Shown here in pieces: positions 16,535 to 25,040 of a DNA stretch of 64,000 nucleotides. Made by a program: the position numbers and the translations under genes. The stretch spans positions 470,001-534,000 of the forward strand of contig JAKLEN010000002.1 in assembly GCA_022711665.1 (NCBI GenBank), in the 5' to 3' direction. Numbering within the stretch: position 1 is the stretch's first letter; each line of letters starts with the position of its first letter. The notes under the pieces are model-generated. The model saw only the letters and a program-made list of their open reading frames with translations, made no database searches and was not told where the DNA came from. This stretch comes from Acidobacteriota bacterium (lineage in GTDB: Bacteria; Acidobacteriota; Aminicenantia; Aminicenantales; Saccharicenantaceae).

Positions 16535-17164
16535 ATGGACGAGTCGAGATGCCGCATTTTGTCCGGCCGGAGGTCTTTCCTCAAGGCCATCCTGCCCGGA
16601 GGGGTCGTGTTGGGGCTCGGAGCGCCGTGCTTTCTGCGAGCGCTCCAGGCGGAAGGCCAGGCCAAGCCCGCCGACGTGAAACACAAGTTCCTCGAGGACG
16701 CCGGCTTGACGCTCACCGACGCCTTCCGCTTCACCTACCTCTGGCCGATCGGTATCTTCCGGGGCCTCGAAAGCGAGATCGGGCCCGACAAGTTCCACGA
16801 GATGCTGAAGGGCGTCATCGACGAGAGCACGAAACGGGAGATGGCCCAATTGGCCGAGAAGTCGGGTTCGAACGATATGGCCGCCTTCACCAAGGGCTTC
16901 CGCGCGCCGGACAGCATCTTCAACAGGGCGCTGACGCTGGAGGTCGTCGAGGACACGCCCAAGGCCTTCGAGATCAAGGTCAAGGAATGCCTCTGGGCGA
17001 AGACCTTTCGCGAGGCCAAGGCCGGCGACCTCGGCTACATCCTCACCTGCTACGGGGATATTGCGTCAGCCCCGGCATTCAACCCCAAGATGCGCATGAT
17101 CCGGACGAAAACCCTCATGCAGGGCGACGACGCCTGCAACCATCGGTTCGTCATCGAGGGCTAG
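16535..17164 (+). CDS. Tat-type exported L-2-amino-thiazoline-4-carboxylate hydrolase-like protein
   Basis: The protein has 209 aa. The start at 16535 follows GGGAGGAG, and a reading from 16448 would begin upstream of the promoter. A twin-arginine-like leader is present (SGRRSFLKAILPGGVVLGLG). The C-terminal half has the pattern of the ATC hydrolase family: KECLWAKTFREAKAGDLGYILTC, YGDIASAPAFNPKMRM and RTKTLMQGDDACNHRF. The name comes from an enzyme of cysteine-analogue breakdown, but most family members are uncharacterised, so the substrate is open. No linked pathway genes lie nearby. Confidence 0.72.
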   Translation: MDESRCRILSGRRSFLKAILPGGVVLGLGAPCFLRALQAEGQAKPADVKHKFLEDAGLTLTDAFRFTYLWPIGIFRGLESEIGPDKFHEMLKGVIDESTKREMAQLAEKSGSNDMAAFTKGFRAPDSIFNRALTLEVVEDTPKAFEIKVKECLWAKTFREAKAGDLGYILTCYGDIASAPAFNPKMRMIRTKTLMQGDDACNHRFVIEG

Positions 17165-17195
17165 GCCGGGCCGGGTCCGGAAGGCCCCCGGGGCA

Positions 17196-18008
17196 TCAGC
17201 CGCGCCGGCGGCCGTAAACGAAGTCGCCGACGCGGCGCAGGCGCTCGAGCTCGGCCTCGGTCATCGGCCCGGCGTCGAGGACGGCCAGGTTCTCGCGCAT
17301 CTGCTCCACGGTGCGGGCCGCCGACATGCAGACGTCGACGGCGGGGCTGGAGAGCACGAAGCGGTAGCAGTCGGCGGCCGTCGGCGGCTTCTCGCCCGGC
17401 GGCATCTTCCCGGGCTTCAGCAGCCGGCCGCCGCGCGTGGCGGTGAAGGAGACCGTGCCGGGGCGCCTCCCCCGCTCGTCGCCCAGGTAGGGGAAGATGT
17501 CGATCTCGGCGCCGCGGTGGGCGGCGTTGTAGCGGAGATGGAGGACGTCGAATTCGCCTTCGCCCGCCAGCTCCCCGAGCAGCTTGCGGTTGTGGCTCGA
17601 GATCCCGACGAAACGGACCAGGCCCTTTTCCTTCATCGCCAGGGCCCCGTCAACGAGCCGCCGCGGCGGCCGCCGCGAGAAATAGCCGAGGATGAGGATG
17701 TCGGCGCGGTCGAGCCCGGCGCTCCGGAGGCCGCGCCGCAGCAGCATCCCGGTCAGCCCGTTGTTGTGGGCGTAGCTGAACGCCGCCAGGACCAGCCGGT
17801 CGCGCTGCCCCTTGGACGCGACCGCCTTCAGGGCCTGGCGCATGCCCGGCGCGTAGCCCTTGACGACAGTCCCCCACGTCCAGTAGTTGCAGCCCCGCTC
17901 GAAGGCCTCCTCGATGGCCGCCGCGGGCGCCCCGTATCCGGAAGCGATGCCCAGGCGCCCGACCTTCAATCCGGTGCGGCCCAGCGTGATCGGCTCGTTG
18001 AACGTCAT
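17196..18008 (-). CDS. aldo/keto reductase family protein
   Basis: This 270-aa cytosolic protein has a TIM-barrel AKR pattern: LGRTGLKVGRLGIASG, the Asn/Tyr-containing segment FERGCNYWTWG, RDRLVLAAFS, the strand VRFVGISSHNR and a C-terminal VLSSPAVDVCMSAART. In canonical AKRs the proton donor Tyr follows an Asp (xxDTAxxYG); here the region reads YWTWGTVVKG, so the usual catalytic Asp is not evident. It may be one of the AKR-fold proteins with altered chemistry. The ATG at 18008 overlaps the stop of the upstream cysteine-cluster gene (ATGA). Confidence 0.8.
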   Translation of the reverse strand: MTFNEPITLGRTGLKVGRLGIASGYGAPAAAIEEAFERGCNYWTWGTVVKGYAPGMRQALKAVASKGQRDRLVLAAFSYAHNNGLTGMLLRRGLRSAGLDRADILILGYFSRRPPRRLVDGALAMKEKGLVRFVGISSHNRKLLGELAGEGEFDVLHLRYNAAHRGAEIDIFPYLGDERGRRPGTVSFTATRGGRLLKPGKMPPGEKPPTAADCYRFVLSSPAVDVCMSAARTVEQMRENLAVLDAGPMTEAELERLRRVGDFVYGRRRG

Positions 18009-18754
18009 GTCCTACCCGCTCCTTTGTCGTCGTCGTCTTCGGCGTCGCCCAGGGACGCGGCCGGGGCCCGGGCCTCCAGGTCGTCGAGCCACTCCCCCAT
18101 GGCCCGCAGGTGGAGCTCGATCGCTTCCCCGATCCCGGCCGGGACGGCGATCCCGCGGGCCCGGCAATACGCGGCCAGCGAGGCGTCGATGTCTTGCCAG
18201 GACGAGAGAGGCTCGGCCCCGGCGGCCGGCGCCGCGTCGGCCCCCGCCTCGGTCGCGGCCCCCGGCGGGTCGAGCCGAGCTTCTACGCCCAGCCTCTCGA
18301 GAAGCCCGAGCATGCGCCCGTACAGGGCGCCGTAGCGCCGCGACCACTCCAAATAGGGCTCGACGCCCTGCGATTCGATGAAGTCCGCGATCGTGCCGTC
18401 CGTCCCGACGGCCGCCCGGCAGCCGTCCTGCGCCGGGAACATGGCGAACCGCTCCCCGCCGGCCGCGTCGGTCGCCCGCCCCAGCGGATAGAGGCGGCAG
18501 ACCAGGGGCCGGCTCGGGTGGACCCGGCAGCCGGAAGGGGTGACGAAGAGGCAGCGGCCGTCGGCGCCGTTGCGCAGCGTCGTGCCGCCGTTGGCCGAGT
18601 AGAGGGTCAGGAATTCCGTCGTCCCGATCCCCAGTTGGCGCGACATCCCCAGGATCTCGTGGGGACCGGCCATGATGACCTTGCCGGTGCAGCATTGTCC
18701 GCAGGCCCGGCAGGCGAACGAGAACCTGTCGCGGCGGTCGAGGCGGAATTCCAA
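18005..18754 (-). CDS. YkgJ-type cysteine-cluster protein
   Basis: This 249-aa protein begins with the metal-binding signature FACRACGQCCTGKV, then GRCLFVTPSGCRVHPSRPLVCRLYPLG, the standard YkgJ/CxxCxxCC pattern that probably binds zinc or an iron-sulfur cluster. The C-terminal third is acidic and Ala/Pro-rich (linker about 165-195; tail AEDDDDKG). Function unknown; the family is often linked to flagella or redox genes. Translationally coupled to the aldo/keto reductase downstream. Confidence 0.82.
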   Translation of the reverse strand: MEFRLDRRDRFSFACRACGQCCTGKVIMAGPHEILGMSRQLGIGTTEFLTLYSANGGTTLRNGADGRCLFVTPSGCRVHPSRPLVCRLYPLGRATDAAGGERFAMFPAQDGCRAAVGTDGTIADFIESQGVEPYLEWSRRYGALYGRMLGLLERLGVEARLDPPGAATEAGADAAPAAGAEPLSSWQDIDASLAAYCRARGIAVPAGIGEAIELHLRAMGEWLDDLEARAPAASLGDAEDDDDKGAGRT

Positions 18755-18764
18755 GGCGGCGTCT

Positions 18765-19097
18765 TTAGAACTTGCCCTGGATCACGCCGAGGTCCTTGAG
18801 CAGCCGGCCAGACTGGAAGAGCTTGACCTGGACCGCCGCGTTCGCGTCGGCAGCCAGGTGCTTGGCCACCTTGGCCGGGATGGCCTCGGAGTGCAGGAGC
18901 GTCCCGCCGGCGTACCACTTGATCTGGGACTGGCTCCAGCGCTGCAGGTCGTTCTTGTGCACGGCCGTCAGCTCGTCCTTGTGCTGGGTCTGCCCGCCCT
19001 GCAGGAAGCCGAAGGACGTGCAGAAAGCCGCCACGGTGCCCGCCAGCATCAGGATCTCCCGCCTTTTGACCGCTTTGCCCGCGTCGTCTCTTTCCAT
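18765..19097 (-). CDS. small membrane-anchored/exported protein, unknown
   Basis: This 110-aa protein has a basic N-terminus (KAVKRREIL), one hydrophobic helix (MLAGTVAAFCTSFGFLQGG) and a short periplasmic domain (WSQSQIKWYAGGTLLHSEAIPAKVAKHLAA). I know no family for it. The start at ATG 19097 is supported by an unusually clear promoter whose -10 lies six bases before it, with no Shine-Dalgarno sequence; a longer reading to 19427 would cross the divergent promoter. It precedes the cysteine-cluster gene by 10 bases, so the three minus-strand genes 17196-19097 probably form one operon. Confidence 0.65.
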   Translation of the reverse strand: MERDDAGKAVKRREILMLAGTVAAFCTSFGFLQGGQTQHKDELTAVHKNDLQRWSQSQIKWYAGGTLLHSEAIPAKVAKHLAADANAAVQVKLFQSGRLLKDLGVIQGKF

Positions 19098-19103
19098 GGC
19101 TCG

Positions 19104-19132
19104 ATGGTAAGGCCGGAGCGGGCGCTTGTCAA
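19104..19132 (-). promoter_or_regulatory. leaderless promoter of the 17.2-19.1 kb operon
   Basis: On the minus strand a consensus TTGACA (19127-19132), a 17-bp spacer and TACCAT (19104-19109) are followed after six bases by the ATG at 19097. Transcription would begin on the start codon itself. Confidence 0.7.
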
Positions 19133-19214
19133 GGCCGGCCGGGCGAGCCTCAGTCGGGCCGGCCCGGGCAATCGCGTGCTGGCGATAGAAGCCCGCCTGG
19201 CGCGATTCGCCGCC

Positions 19215-19244
19215 TTGACAGGCGGCTTTCGGGGGGATTATTGT
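19215..19244 (+). promoter_or_regulatory. promoter of the barrel protein at 19304
   Basis: TTGACA (19215-19220), an 18-bp spacer and TATTGT (19239-19244); GGAGGTGGG lies before the ATG at 19304. Confidence 0.6.
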
Positions 19245-19303
19245 TTCTCCAGCAAATAACCGCCGGCCGGGGACCGGTTCCGCCGGCGCGCGGAGGTGGG
19301 TCC

Positions 19304-19984
19304 ATGAAGCGCTGGCTTTCGATCCTGGCGATGCTGGCCGTGGCGGCGTCCGCCGCCTACGGAATGGAGATCCGGTTCCATCTTCAGGCGTTCGGCGGCG
19401 TCTCGTCGTCGTTGTACGCCGGATCATCGCCCGGGGGATGGGGCATCCCGGAGGTATCCGCCGCCATGAACCGCCGCGCCGGGCTGGCCGCCGGCTTTGG
19501 GGCCGGCATGACGCTGCCCCTGGCCGACGTCGTCTACTATGTCGCCTCCTTCGAATATCTCCAGAAGGGGGCCGGCGTGGATTATTATTATTGGGACGAC
19601 CCGATCTCCAGGGACATTTACCAGCTCGACGAGATCGGCCATTCGAGCTTCATCAAGCTCAAGCCCCTGCGGCGCCTGTCCCCTTACGGGCTGATCGGTT
19701 ATTCGTTCTCCTATGTCCTGAGCCACAAGCTGAAAACCCACAGCGGCTCCGCCGAACCGGTCGATCTGACCAGCGACACGGCACGGCACGACAACGGCCC
19801 CGTGCTCGGCTGGGGCGTGGAGTTCGAGGGACGGAGGTGGGGGTTCTTTGTGGAGCATCGCCATTACTTCGGCGGCGCCAATCTCAGCAAAATGACGGGA
19901 AGCCTCGCCGACTATCCGTCGCTGCGCGCTCGTTCGGACATCGTCATCGCCGGGATCCGGTACACGCTGGGCGGCCGGAGATAG
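19304..19984 (+). CDS. outer-membrane beta-barrel-like protein
   Basis: This 226-aa protein has a signal peptide (RWLSILAMLAVAASAAYG). Amphipathic strands alternate throughout (VVYYVASFEYLQKGAGVDYYYW; LSPYGLIGYSFSYVLS; GWGVEFEGRRWGFFVEHRHYFGG), and the last strand is IVIAGIRYTLG, with the look of a small eight-stranded barrel of the OmpA/PorT kind. No catalytic motif is seen. The start is set by GGAGGTGGG. It stands alone between the divergent operon and ndk. Confidence 0.75.
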   Translation: MKRWLSILAMLAVAASAAYGMEIRFHLQAFGGVSSSLYAGSSPGGWGIPEVSAAMNRRAGLAAGFGAGMTLPLADVVYYVASFEYLQKGAGVDYYYWDDPISRDIYQLDEIGHSSFIKLKPLRRLSPYGLIGYSFSYVLSHKLKTHSGSAEPVDLTSDTARHDNGPVLGWGVEFEGRRWGFFVEHRHYFGGANLSKMTGSLADYPSLRARSDIVIAGIRYTLGGRR

Positions 19985-20019
19985 GGCGGGGATAGGGCGC
20001 GCCTCCCCCGCCGGCCCGG

Positions 20020-20048
20020 TTGACTCCCCGCCGGAAGACACGTAATAT
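20020..20048 (+). promoter_or_regulatory. promoter of ndk
   Basis: TTGACT (20020-20025), a 17-bp spacer and TAATAT (20043-20048); GGAGGAG precedes the ATG at 20080. Confidence 0.65.
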
Positions 20049-20079
20049 CGGGGGGAATTCCCGACCGGAGGAGCGCCCC

Positions 20080-20481
20080 ATGGAACGGACCCTGGCCATC
20101 ATCAAGCCCGACGCCGTCAAGAAGAGGATCATCGGCAAGATCGTCGGCCGCATCGAGGAGGAGGGCTTCGGCATCGTCCGGATGAAGCTCGTCCACCTGA
20201 CCGCCGACGAAGCCAGGGGGTTCTACATCGTCCACAAGGACAAGCCCTTCTACGGCAGCCTGTGCGAGTTCATGTCCTCGGGCCCGGTCGTGATCATGGT
20301 CCTCGAGGCCGAGGAGGCCATCAAGCGCTGGCGCGAGACGATGGGCGCCACCGACCCGGCCAAGGCCAATCCGGGGACGCTCCGCCGGGCCTACGGCTTC
20401 TCCATCGAGCGCAACGCCGTCCACGGCTCGGACGCCCGCGAGACGGCGGAGTTCGAGATCAACTACTTCTTCAAGAAATAG
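20080..20481 (+). CDS. ndk: nucleoside diphosphate kinase
   Basis: This 133-aa cytosolic enzyme moves the gamma phosphate between nucleoside triphosphates and diphosphates. The signature is complete apart from one change: ERTLAIIKPDAVKK at the start, FYGSLCEFMSSGPVVIMVLE, GATDPAKANPGTLRR and the active-site histidine in ERNAVHGSDARETAEFEI. Length is typical of the short bacterial form. GGAGGAG stands before the ATG. Confidence 0.97.
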   Translation: MERTLAIIKPDAVKKRIIGKIVGRIEEEGFGIVRMKLVHLTADEARGFYIVHKDKPFYGSLCEFMSSGPVVIMVLEAEEAIKRWRETMGATDPAKANPGTLRRAYGFSIERNAVHGSDARETAEFEINYFFKK

Positions 20482-20490
20482 CCCGAAGGG

Positions 20491-22872
20491 TCAGCGTTTT
20501 CCCGATCGCGGCCCGAGCGCCTTCTTCGTCTTCGCCGCCGCTGGCGCCGGCCGCTTCCCCCGTTTCGTCGTCTTCCGCGGGCCGGCGCTCTTCCGCCGGG
20601 CCGCGGCCTGGCGGGAGGGTTTGGCCGCCCGGCGGGGGGACGTCCGCCGCGGGCCGCCGGCCGGACCAGGAGCCGGGCGGGGCGCGCGTTCCCGCTCCGG
20701 CGCGGCCGGCAGTTCGACATTGAAACGGGCGCCCTCCCCAGGGACGCTCTCGAGCCACAGCCGCCCGCCGTGGTCGCAGACGATGCCGTAGCTGATCGGC
20801 AGCCCGAGCCCCGCGCCCTTGCCCTTCGGCTTGGTCGTGAACAGCGGCTTGAAGAGATGCTCGCGGACCTCTTCCGGTATGCCGGGGCCGGAGTCCTCGA
20901 CGGTCAGGCGGATCCAGCGCCGCCCGCCCTCCTCGACAGCCCGGGCCGCCACGCGGAGGACCTTCTTCTCATGGGCGCCGGGATACTTGTCGTTCAGGGC
21001 GTCGCGGGCATTGCTCACCAGGTTCATCAGGACCTGCTGGATCTGGCGGCCGCGGCCGGCCATTGGGGGAAGCTTTTTCGGGACCTCGACGCGGAGCTTG
21101 ATCCCGTCGCGGCGCAGGGCGGCGCGGACGAGCGAGAGGACGGCCTCGACGGCGTCGGCGACGCGGACCGGGACCGGTGGTTCAGGGGTCTCCTGCTGCG
21201 AGAAACGGAGGAGGTCCTTGGCCAGGAGGGCGATCCGTCCGCCCTCGGTTTTGATCCCCTCGACGCATTCCAGGGTTCGCTTGTCCCCGGGCAGCCGCTC
21301 GCCCAGCAGCTCCGCGTAGTCCAAGATGCCCTGGACGGGGATGTCGATCTCCCCGGCCAACGCGCCGGCGAGCATGCCCACGGCGTCCACCTTCTGGGCC
21401 TGGAGAAGCTGCTCCTGCAGGCGATCCCGCTCTTCCTCGGCCTTCGTCCGCCCGCCTTCGCCGGCCTCGCCGGCCGTCCGGCCCGACGCGCGCTCCAGGA
21501 GGCTGCGCGAGCCGGCCTCCGCGGCGGCGGCCTCGTCGGCCTGCTGGAGGCGGCGGAAAGCGACGCCGATGGCGGCCGCCAGGCCCTCGAGGTAGGCGAT
21601 GCGGTCGGCGCTGAAGCGCCCCGGCCGGTGGTCGAAGAGCAGCAGCAGCCCCAGGATCTCCGTCGCCGCGCGGATGGGGATAAGGGCCAGGGATTCGAAG
21701 CCTTCCCTGACGCAGGGCGCCTGGGGCGGGAGCCCGTGATTGCCGATCCGCGCCGCCGCGACGAAATCCTCCTTGCCGTTGGCCCAGAAGCTACCGCCCA
21801 GCGACAGGCCCGTCATCCGGGGGTCGGCGGCGCCCTTGATCACCGCCCCGCACGGGCAGGCGTACTCCGGCCGGCCCTCGGGCCCGCGGACGATCCTCAT
21901 CGAGCCGTCGCGCATGGCCAGGGGGAACTCGAGCCGGAGGAAGGAGGACGAGAAGCCGTCGGCGAAGGCGTAGGGATAATCGTTCCCCCGGAGGAGCCGG
22001 ACGGCGCCGGCCTCGATATCGAACACCTGGCGGATCGAATTGACGATGTCCGGCACCAGGGCCGGGAGCCCGGTCCCGCGGCTCAGGATCTGGAGGACCT
22101 CGGCCGTCAGCTGCTGCTTCCTCACGGCCGAGCGGATCGCCGTGACGTCCCGGATGGTGTGGACCGCGCCTTCGAAACCGCCGTCCGGACCGGCGACGGG
22201 GTCCACGGTCATCTCGAATTCCTGCCCGTTCTTGACCAGGATCATGCGTTCGCGCCGGCCGCTGACGCGGGCCCGGACCAGCGGGCAGAGTCCGGACGCC
22301 CCCTTGTCGCCGTGGACGATCCTGGAGCACGGCCGGCCGATGATCTCGCCGAACGGACGCCGGCAGTGCTCGGCGAAAGCCCGGTTGCACTGCTGGATGC
22401 GGCCGGCGGCGTCGGTAAGGAAGAGCGCCTCGGGAACGGCATCGAGGGCGGCCCGCCACTTCTTCGCGGCCAGGCTGCGGGCCTCGTCCGCCTCCGTCCG
22501 TTCCAGGGCCAGGCGGAGAGCCCGGGCCAGGGCGGCCGAGGAGATCTCGCCGCGGGCCAGCCCGTCCGCCGCGCCGGCCGCGACTGCGGCCGCGGCCTCG
22601 TCGCCGCCGGCGGCCAGGGCGACGACGGGGACGGCAGGGTCACGACCGGCCAGGGCCCTGACCGCCTCCCGGCCCCCGCCGCCCGGCAGGCCGAGGTCCA
22701 GCAGGACGACGTCGATCCCCCCCTGGTCCAGGCGGCGGACGGCGTCGTCCAGGCTGGTCACGGCCTCGATCTCGCCGGCCGCGGCACCGGCGCCCGACAG
22801 GGCCTCGCGGATCAGGGCGGCGACCTCCGGCTCAGGCTCGACGAGCAGCAGGCGCGGGGGGATGTTGGTCAT
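20491..22872 (-). CDS. hybrid sensor-kinase-like protein lacking the phosphoacceptor histidine
   Basis: This protein has 793 aa from ATG 22872. Order: receiver domain (about 7-120; Asp59 in VVLLDLGLPG), PAS (about 150-265; DAVPEALFLTDAAGRIQQCN), GAF-like (about 275-450), a coiled-coil link, dimerisation helices and a complete HATPase_c domain (N box VLMNLVSNARDAL, VEDSGPGIPEEV, GKGAGLGLPISYG). The H box reads GMLAGALAGEIDIPVQG where relatives have LAGGIAHDFNN: residue 507 is Gly (codon 21352-21354), so autophosphorylation on His is not expected. The last 60 residues are Lys/Arg/Ala/Pro-rich, like a histone H1 tail. A long leader frame to 23226 is not coding. No output regulator is adjacent. 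Confidence 0.88.
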   Translation of the reverse strand: MTNIPPRLLLVEPEPEVAALIREALSGAGAAAGEIEAVTSLDDAVRRLDQGGIDVVLLDLGLPGGGGREAVRALAGRDPAVPVVALAAGGDEAAAAVAAGAADGLARGEISSAALARALRLALERTEADEARSLAAKKWRAALDAVPEALFLTDAAGRIQQCNRAFAEHCRRPFGEIIGRPCSRIVHGDKGASGLCPLVRARVSGRRERMILVKNGQEFEMTVDPVAGPDGGFEGAVHTIRDVTAIRSAVRKQQLTAEVLQILSRGTGLPALVPDIVNSIRQVFDIEAGAVRLLRGNDYPYAFADGFSSSFLRLEFPLAMRDGSMRIVRGPEGRPEYACPCGAVIKGAADPRMTGLSLGGSFWANGKEDFVAAARIGNHGLPPQAPCVREGFESLALIPIRAATEILGLLLLFDHRPGRFSADRIAYLEGLAAAIGVAFRRLQQADEAAAAEAGSRSLLERASGRTAGEAGEGGRTKAEEERDRLQEQLLQAQKVDAVGMLAGALAGEIDIPVQGILDYAELLGERLPGDKRTLECVEGIKTEGGRIALLAKDLLRFSQQETPEPPVPVRVADAVEAVLSLVRAALRRDGIKLRVEVPKKLPPMAGRGRQIQQVLMNLVSNARDALNDKYPGAHEKKVLRVAARAVEEGGRRWIRLTVEDSGPGIPEEVREHLFKPLFTTKPKGKGAGLGLPISYGIVCDHGGRLWLESVPGEGARFNVELPAAPERERAPRPAPGPAGGPRRTSPRRAAKPSRQAAARRKSAGPRKTTKRGKRPAPAAAKTKKALGPRSGKR

Positions 22873-22955
22873 GGGATGATAGGCGTTTCTCGGCCACCAA
22901 TCATAATAGGCGGCAGAGGCGGCCTTGTCCACAAGGTCGGGATCCCGTCCGGGGG

Positions 22956-24269
22956 TCAGCGGCCGTTCATCGAGACTTCGGGAACCATGGCCGAGCCGTT
23001 CCAGTAGCGGATGCCCTGGCGAAACTGGGCCAGGTAAGCCGGTCCGAGAACGCTCTTGATCTTGCCGGCCGCGGCCAGTTCCTGGTGCAGCATCTTGAAC
23101 CCGTGACCGTCGGTCAGCTGGACGCACTTGAGGCCGAAATCGAAATAGTAGACCAGGCTTTCGGAGGTCGTGGCCTGGATCCAGCCGTTTTCTGTGACAG
23201 CCATATGCCTGAAGCCCGAGATCCACTCGCCCCTGGCCCTCGAGATGTCCGTTTGCGGTATCGTCACGTAGAAGAGCTCCGTCCCCGGGCCGATCCCCCG
23301 GCAGGCATAATCCCCCGATTGGGGCGAGCCGCCGCCGATCTTCCGGGTATCGAAGCCGGACAGGAACCCGCCCTGGTATTCATTATTGACGCCGCAGACG
23401 ACAAGCTCCTCGCGGCCGTCGCCGTTGATGTCCGCGAAAAGGAGATCGATGATGTAGCCGGCGTTCCAGAACTGCCCGGTCACGTTGCCCGTCGCGTCGA
23501 TGACGGCCAGCTGGCACGGCCAGTCGGGCGCATGGTAGGATACGGCGACCGTCTCCAGGCGGCCGTCGCTATTCAGGTCGTGGCAGACGAAGCCGGCGAT
23601 CCTGTAATCCGGGGAATAAGTCGTGAGGCCGCACCGGAGCTCCTCGCCGCCGTGGAAATGCCAGAGCTTGCCGCCGGTCCGGTCGTAGCAGTAGATCCAG
23701 CCCTCCCCCGTCTGATCGCGTTCCCGCCTGGGGGCAAAGACGACTTCGGCATCGCCGTCCCCGTTGACGTCCTTGATGACGAGCGATGGGAACGTGGGCG
23801 ACTGATCCCTGTGCGTCATCTGAAAGTTGTCCCGGTAGAAGTCCCCGCTCCTCAGGTCCTCGAGGCCGGTGTCCCTGCGCCAGAGCTCGCGCTTCTGCTT
23901 GTCCAGGACCACGAGGAACGAACCGTCGATGGCGAAGCCAGCCGGCTGGCGCCGGACCCTTTTCCCCAGGGAGAAAAGGATGCCGCCGGCGATGGCCAGG
24001 AGGACCCCGGCGACGGCGGCCCACCTGCCCCAGGCGTGGAAGCGGGGCGCCTCCGCCGCGCGCTGGTTCGTGGCGGTGAACGTCTCCCGGAACCAGCGGT
24101 CGAGCTCGTCCCTGTAGGCGAAAACGGGGGATTTGGTCTCGGCGCCCGCCCGGTGGACCGGCATGCCCCTCTGGCCCTCCCAGCGGTGGCAGGTCCGGAC
24201 GTCGCACCCCAGGTAGGCGGCGATCTCCTTCCACGAACGGAGAAGATTGTCCCTGGAGAACTCGCTCAT
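22956..24269 (-). CDS. membrane-anchored HTH regulator-like protein with FG-GAP repeats
   Basis: This 437-aa protein has an excisionase/MerR-like DNA-binding domain at its N-terminus (residues 10-62; SWKEIAAYLGCDVRTCHRWE, then PVFAYRDELDRWF). One membrane helix follows (WAAVAGVLLAIAGGILFSL, about 80-98) and then an extracytoplasmic beta-propeller with calcium-binding loops DVNGDGDAE, DLNSDGRLE and DINGDGREE (FG-GAP/VCBS type). The layout suggests a one-component transmembrane regulator in which the outer propeller senses and the inner domain binds DNA. The same N-terminal domain heads the TPR protein at 35255. Promoter immediately upstream. Confidence 0.82.
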   Translation of the reverse strand: MSEFSRDNLLRSWKEIAAYLGCDVRTCHRWEGQRGMPVHRAGAETKSPVFAYRDELDRWFRETFTATNQRAAEAPRFHAWGRWAAVAGVLLAIAGGILFSLGKRVRRQPAGFAIDGSFLVVLDKQKRELWRRDTGLEDLRSGDFYRDNFQMTHRDQSPTFPSLVIKDVNGDGDAEVVFAPRRERDQTGEGWIYCYDRTGGKLWHFHGGEELRCGLTTYSPDYRIAGFVCHDLNSDGRLETVAVSYHAPDWPCQLAVIDATGNVTGQFWNAGYIIDLLFADINGDGREELVVCGVNNEYQGGFLSGFDTRKIGGGSPQSGDYACRGIGPGTELFYVTIPQTDISRARGEWISGFRHMAVTENGWIQATTSESLVYYFDFGLKCVQLTDGHGFKMLHQELAAAGKIKSVLGPAYLAQFRQGIRYWNGSAMVPEVSMNGR

Positions 24270-24309
24270 GCCGCTGCCCTCGGGATGAATAAGTTCTTAA
24301 TAATATGGT

Positions 24310-24337
24310 ATTTTATCCATCCGGCGGGGGGAGTCAA
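24310..24337 (-). promoter_or_regulatory. promoter of the FG-GAP regulator
   Basis: On the minus strand TTGACT (24332-24337), a 16-bp spacer and TAAAAT (24310-24315); leader about 35 nt. Confidence 0.55.
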
Positions 24338-24407
24338 GGCGGGCAAAGGGAGGAAGGGATATTTCTATCGTATTGCCGGGGAAATCGCCCCGGTCAAAGA
24401 ATTCTAA

Positions 24408-24459
24408 AGAAAAATACTTATTCGTGAGAATTTTTCTACTCATTTCAGCTCTATATAAT
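24408..24459 (+). promoter_or_regulatory. putative promoter/operator of the sigma/anti-sigma operon
   Basis: TATAAT (24454-24459) lies in an AT-rich stretch; the -35 region is weak (TTTTTC). It overlaps the right arm of an inverted repeat AGAAAAAT (24408-24415) / ATTTTTCT (24430-24437), a candidate operator. The remainder of the 24270-24500 gap shows no gene. Confidence 0.4.
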
Positions 24460-24500
24460 TAGAATAGCTTAACGAACCAGAATAGGGGCAGAAGGCAAGG

Positions 24501-25040
24501 ATGGATCCTGCTCACCAAAAAGAAGAAGAATTCAAGAAGATTCTGGACGTCTATAGCCCGTTTATGAACTTCCAGGTTCAGAGGTTCAATCTCGTGAAAT
24601 ACGGTTTGGACCCGGAAGACATCTTGCAGGATGTTAAAATAAGGATCTGGAAACTTGTCCGCGATGGAAGAACCGTCCTCAGTCCTACTTCATATATCCG
24701 AAGAATCGTCAGCTCGGCCGTCATTGACCAACTCAGGAAGAGGCGTCGAGATGATTCGTTATATCTTCATGAGAAGCAAAAGCACATATCCGAACAGAAC
24801 TATCCCTATAGCGGCGAGACAATCCAAAAAAAGGCTTTTGAGGAAACTGTAGGCCGGGCAATTGAACAACTCATGGATACGCGACGTCAGGTTGTCAAGC
24901 TCTATCTCCTGAATCTGAACATCCAGGAGATATCGATCTACATGAACTGGAGCATCGATAAGACCCGCAATCTTCTCTATAGGGGATTCGCCGACATCCG
25001 GAAAATCCTAAGGGCCATGGAAACTCAGAATGAAAAGTGA
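24501..25040 (+). CDS. ECF-like RNA polymerase sigma factor
   Basis: This 179-aa protein has sigma region 2 (about 30-95; YGLDPEDILQDVKIRIWKLV, then TSYIRRIVSSAVIDQLRKRRRDD) and region 4 (about 120-172; DTRRQVVKLYLLNLNIQEISIYMNWS, a helix-turn-helix). Regions 1 and 3 are absent, as in ECF factors. It overlaps the next gene by 11 bases; that gene encodes the anti-sigma factor. Codon use is far more AT-rich than in flanking genes, hinting at transfer or a distinct history. It faces the TPR-CHAT gene convergently. Confidence 0.88.
   Translation: MDPAHQKEEEFKKILDVYSPFMNFQVQRFNLVKYGLDPEDILQDVKIRIWKLVRDGRTVLSPTSYIRRIVSSAVIDQLRKRRRDDSLYLHEKQKHISEQNYPYSGETIQKKAFEETVGRAIEQLMDTRRQVVKLYLLNLNIQEISIYMNWSIDKTRNLLYRGFADIRKILRAMETQNEK

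Noticed and set aside
22873..23226. N-terminal extension of the kinase-like protein
   Set aside because: The frame is open upstream, but it overlaps the regulator gene at 22956 and lacks domain similarity; the receiver domain begins right after ATG 22872.
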